Under the pieces are notes generated by a model, which was not told the DNA's origin, ran no database searches, and saw only the letters and a program-made list of their open reading frames with translations. DNA of 64,000 nt. It comes from JBMDXB01 sp048594975. GTDB lineage: Bacteria; Acidobacteriota; Vicinamibacteria; Vicinamibacterales; 2-12-FULL-66-21. Position numbers and translations under genes: made by a program. Positions 63,951-64,000 of this stretch are shown here, piece by piece. Every line of letters begins with the position of its first letter. Position 1 is the first letter of the stretch. The DNA lies in NCBI GenBank assembly GCA_048594975.1, contig JBMDXQ010000145.1, positions 1-64,000 on the forward strand, read 5' to 3'.

Positions 63951-64000
63951 ACCCCACGACGTCGGTCAACGCCGTGAAGGAACGCTGCGTCTAACGCGGG
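63951..64000. other. Window end, non-coding as seen
   Basis: Fifty bases after the last stop codon with no recognisable feature. Confidence 0.5.

Overview
The window is a very GC-rich bacterial chromosome segment, most likely from an Acidobacteriota member (Vicinamibacteria/subdivision 6 is my best guess). Three things point there. There are two PadR regulator plus MacB/FtsX-like 'ADOP' permease pairs. There are three very long Oar-type TonB-dependent receptors with an N-terminal carboxypeptidase-regulatory-like domain and no SusD partner. There are many Tat-signal glycosidases. The lineage is inferred; no rRNA or other phylogenetic marker is present.

Layout. 1-6 kb: a LysR regulator cut by the edge, a beta-carbonic-anhydrase-like protein, a GH43 glycosidase, a divergent alpha/beta-hydrolase esterase, a fucose/arabinose-isomerase-like protein and a nitrilase-family amidohydrolase. 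6-12 kb: two PadR/ADOP modules (the first permease is internally deleted and frameshifted), a secreted beta-sandwich protein and a response-regulator remnant. 12-16 kb: a TonB-dependent receptor broken by three frameshifts. 16-32 kb: L-rhamnose mutarotase, GH51 arabinofuranosidase, a second TonB receptor, L-rhamnose isomerase, an unusual IclR-HTH/periplasmic-binding-protein fusion regulator, a translationally coupled NCS1 permease / 59-aa membrane protein / CE12 esterase set, a GH106 rhamnosidase, an SDR and a GH88 unsaturated uronyl hydrolase. 32-38 kb: a coupled operon of Gfo/Idh/MocA oxidoreductase, GntR regulator, old-yellow-enzyme and MFS transporter, preceded by a hairpin that contains the ribosome binding site. 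38-44 kb: a TIM-barrel isomerase, a large cupin-like protein, rhamnulokinase and the bifunctional rhamnulose-1-P aldolase/dehydrogenase. 45-52 kb: KDG kinase, KDPG aldolase, an IolB/KduI-type isomerase, GH28 polygalacturonase, a glycosyltransferase-like protein, PL10 pectate lyase and an M24-fold protein. 53-64 kb: a third TonB receptor, a GntR regulator, UxaE epimerase, an SDR, split altronate dehydratase and an FAD oxidoreductase.

Functionally most of the window is one pectin / rhamnogalacturonan-I utilisation supercluster. Extracellular GH28, PL10, CE12, GH106, GH51, GH43 and GH88 release rhamnose, arabinose and (unsaturated) galacturonate. The TonB receptors, NCS1 and MFS proteins are candidate importers. 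Rhamnose is degraded by RhaM, RhaI, RhaB and RhaD. Galacturonate passes through UxaE, an SDR reductase and UxaA to KDG, while unsaturated uronate would pass through the IolB-like isomerase and an SDR to KDG. Both routes end in KdgK and Eda. An initial uronate isomerase (UxaC) is not in the window.

The intergenic space carries at least three families of hairpin-forming repeats: GAATGCC units, GGTGCTGA units, and a roughly 95-bp element with a CCCCACGCGC core. One copy of the last appears to have inserted in frame into uxaE. I found no tRNA, rRNA, CRISPR array, transposase or phage gene.
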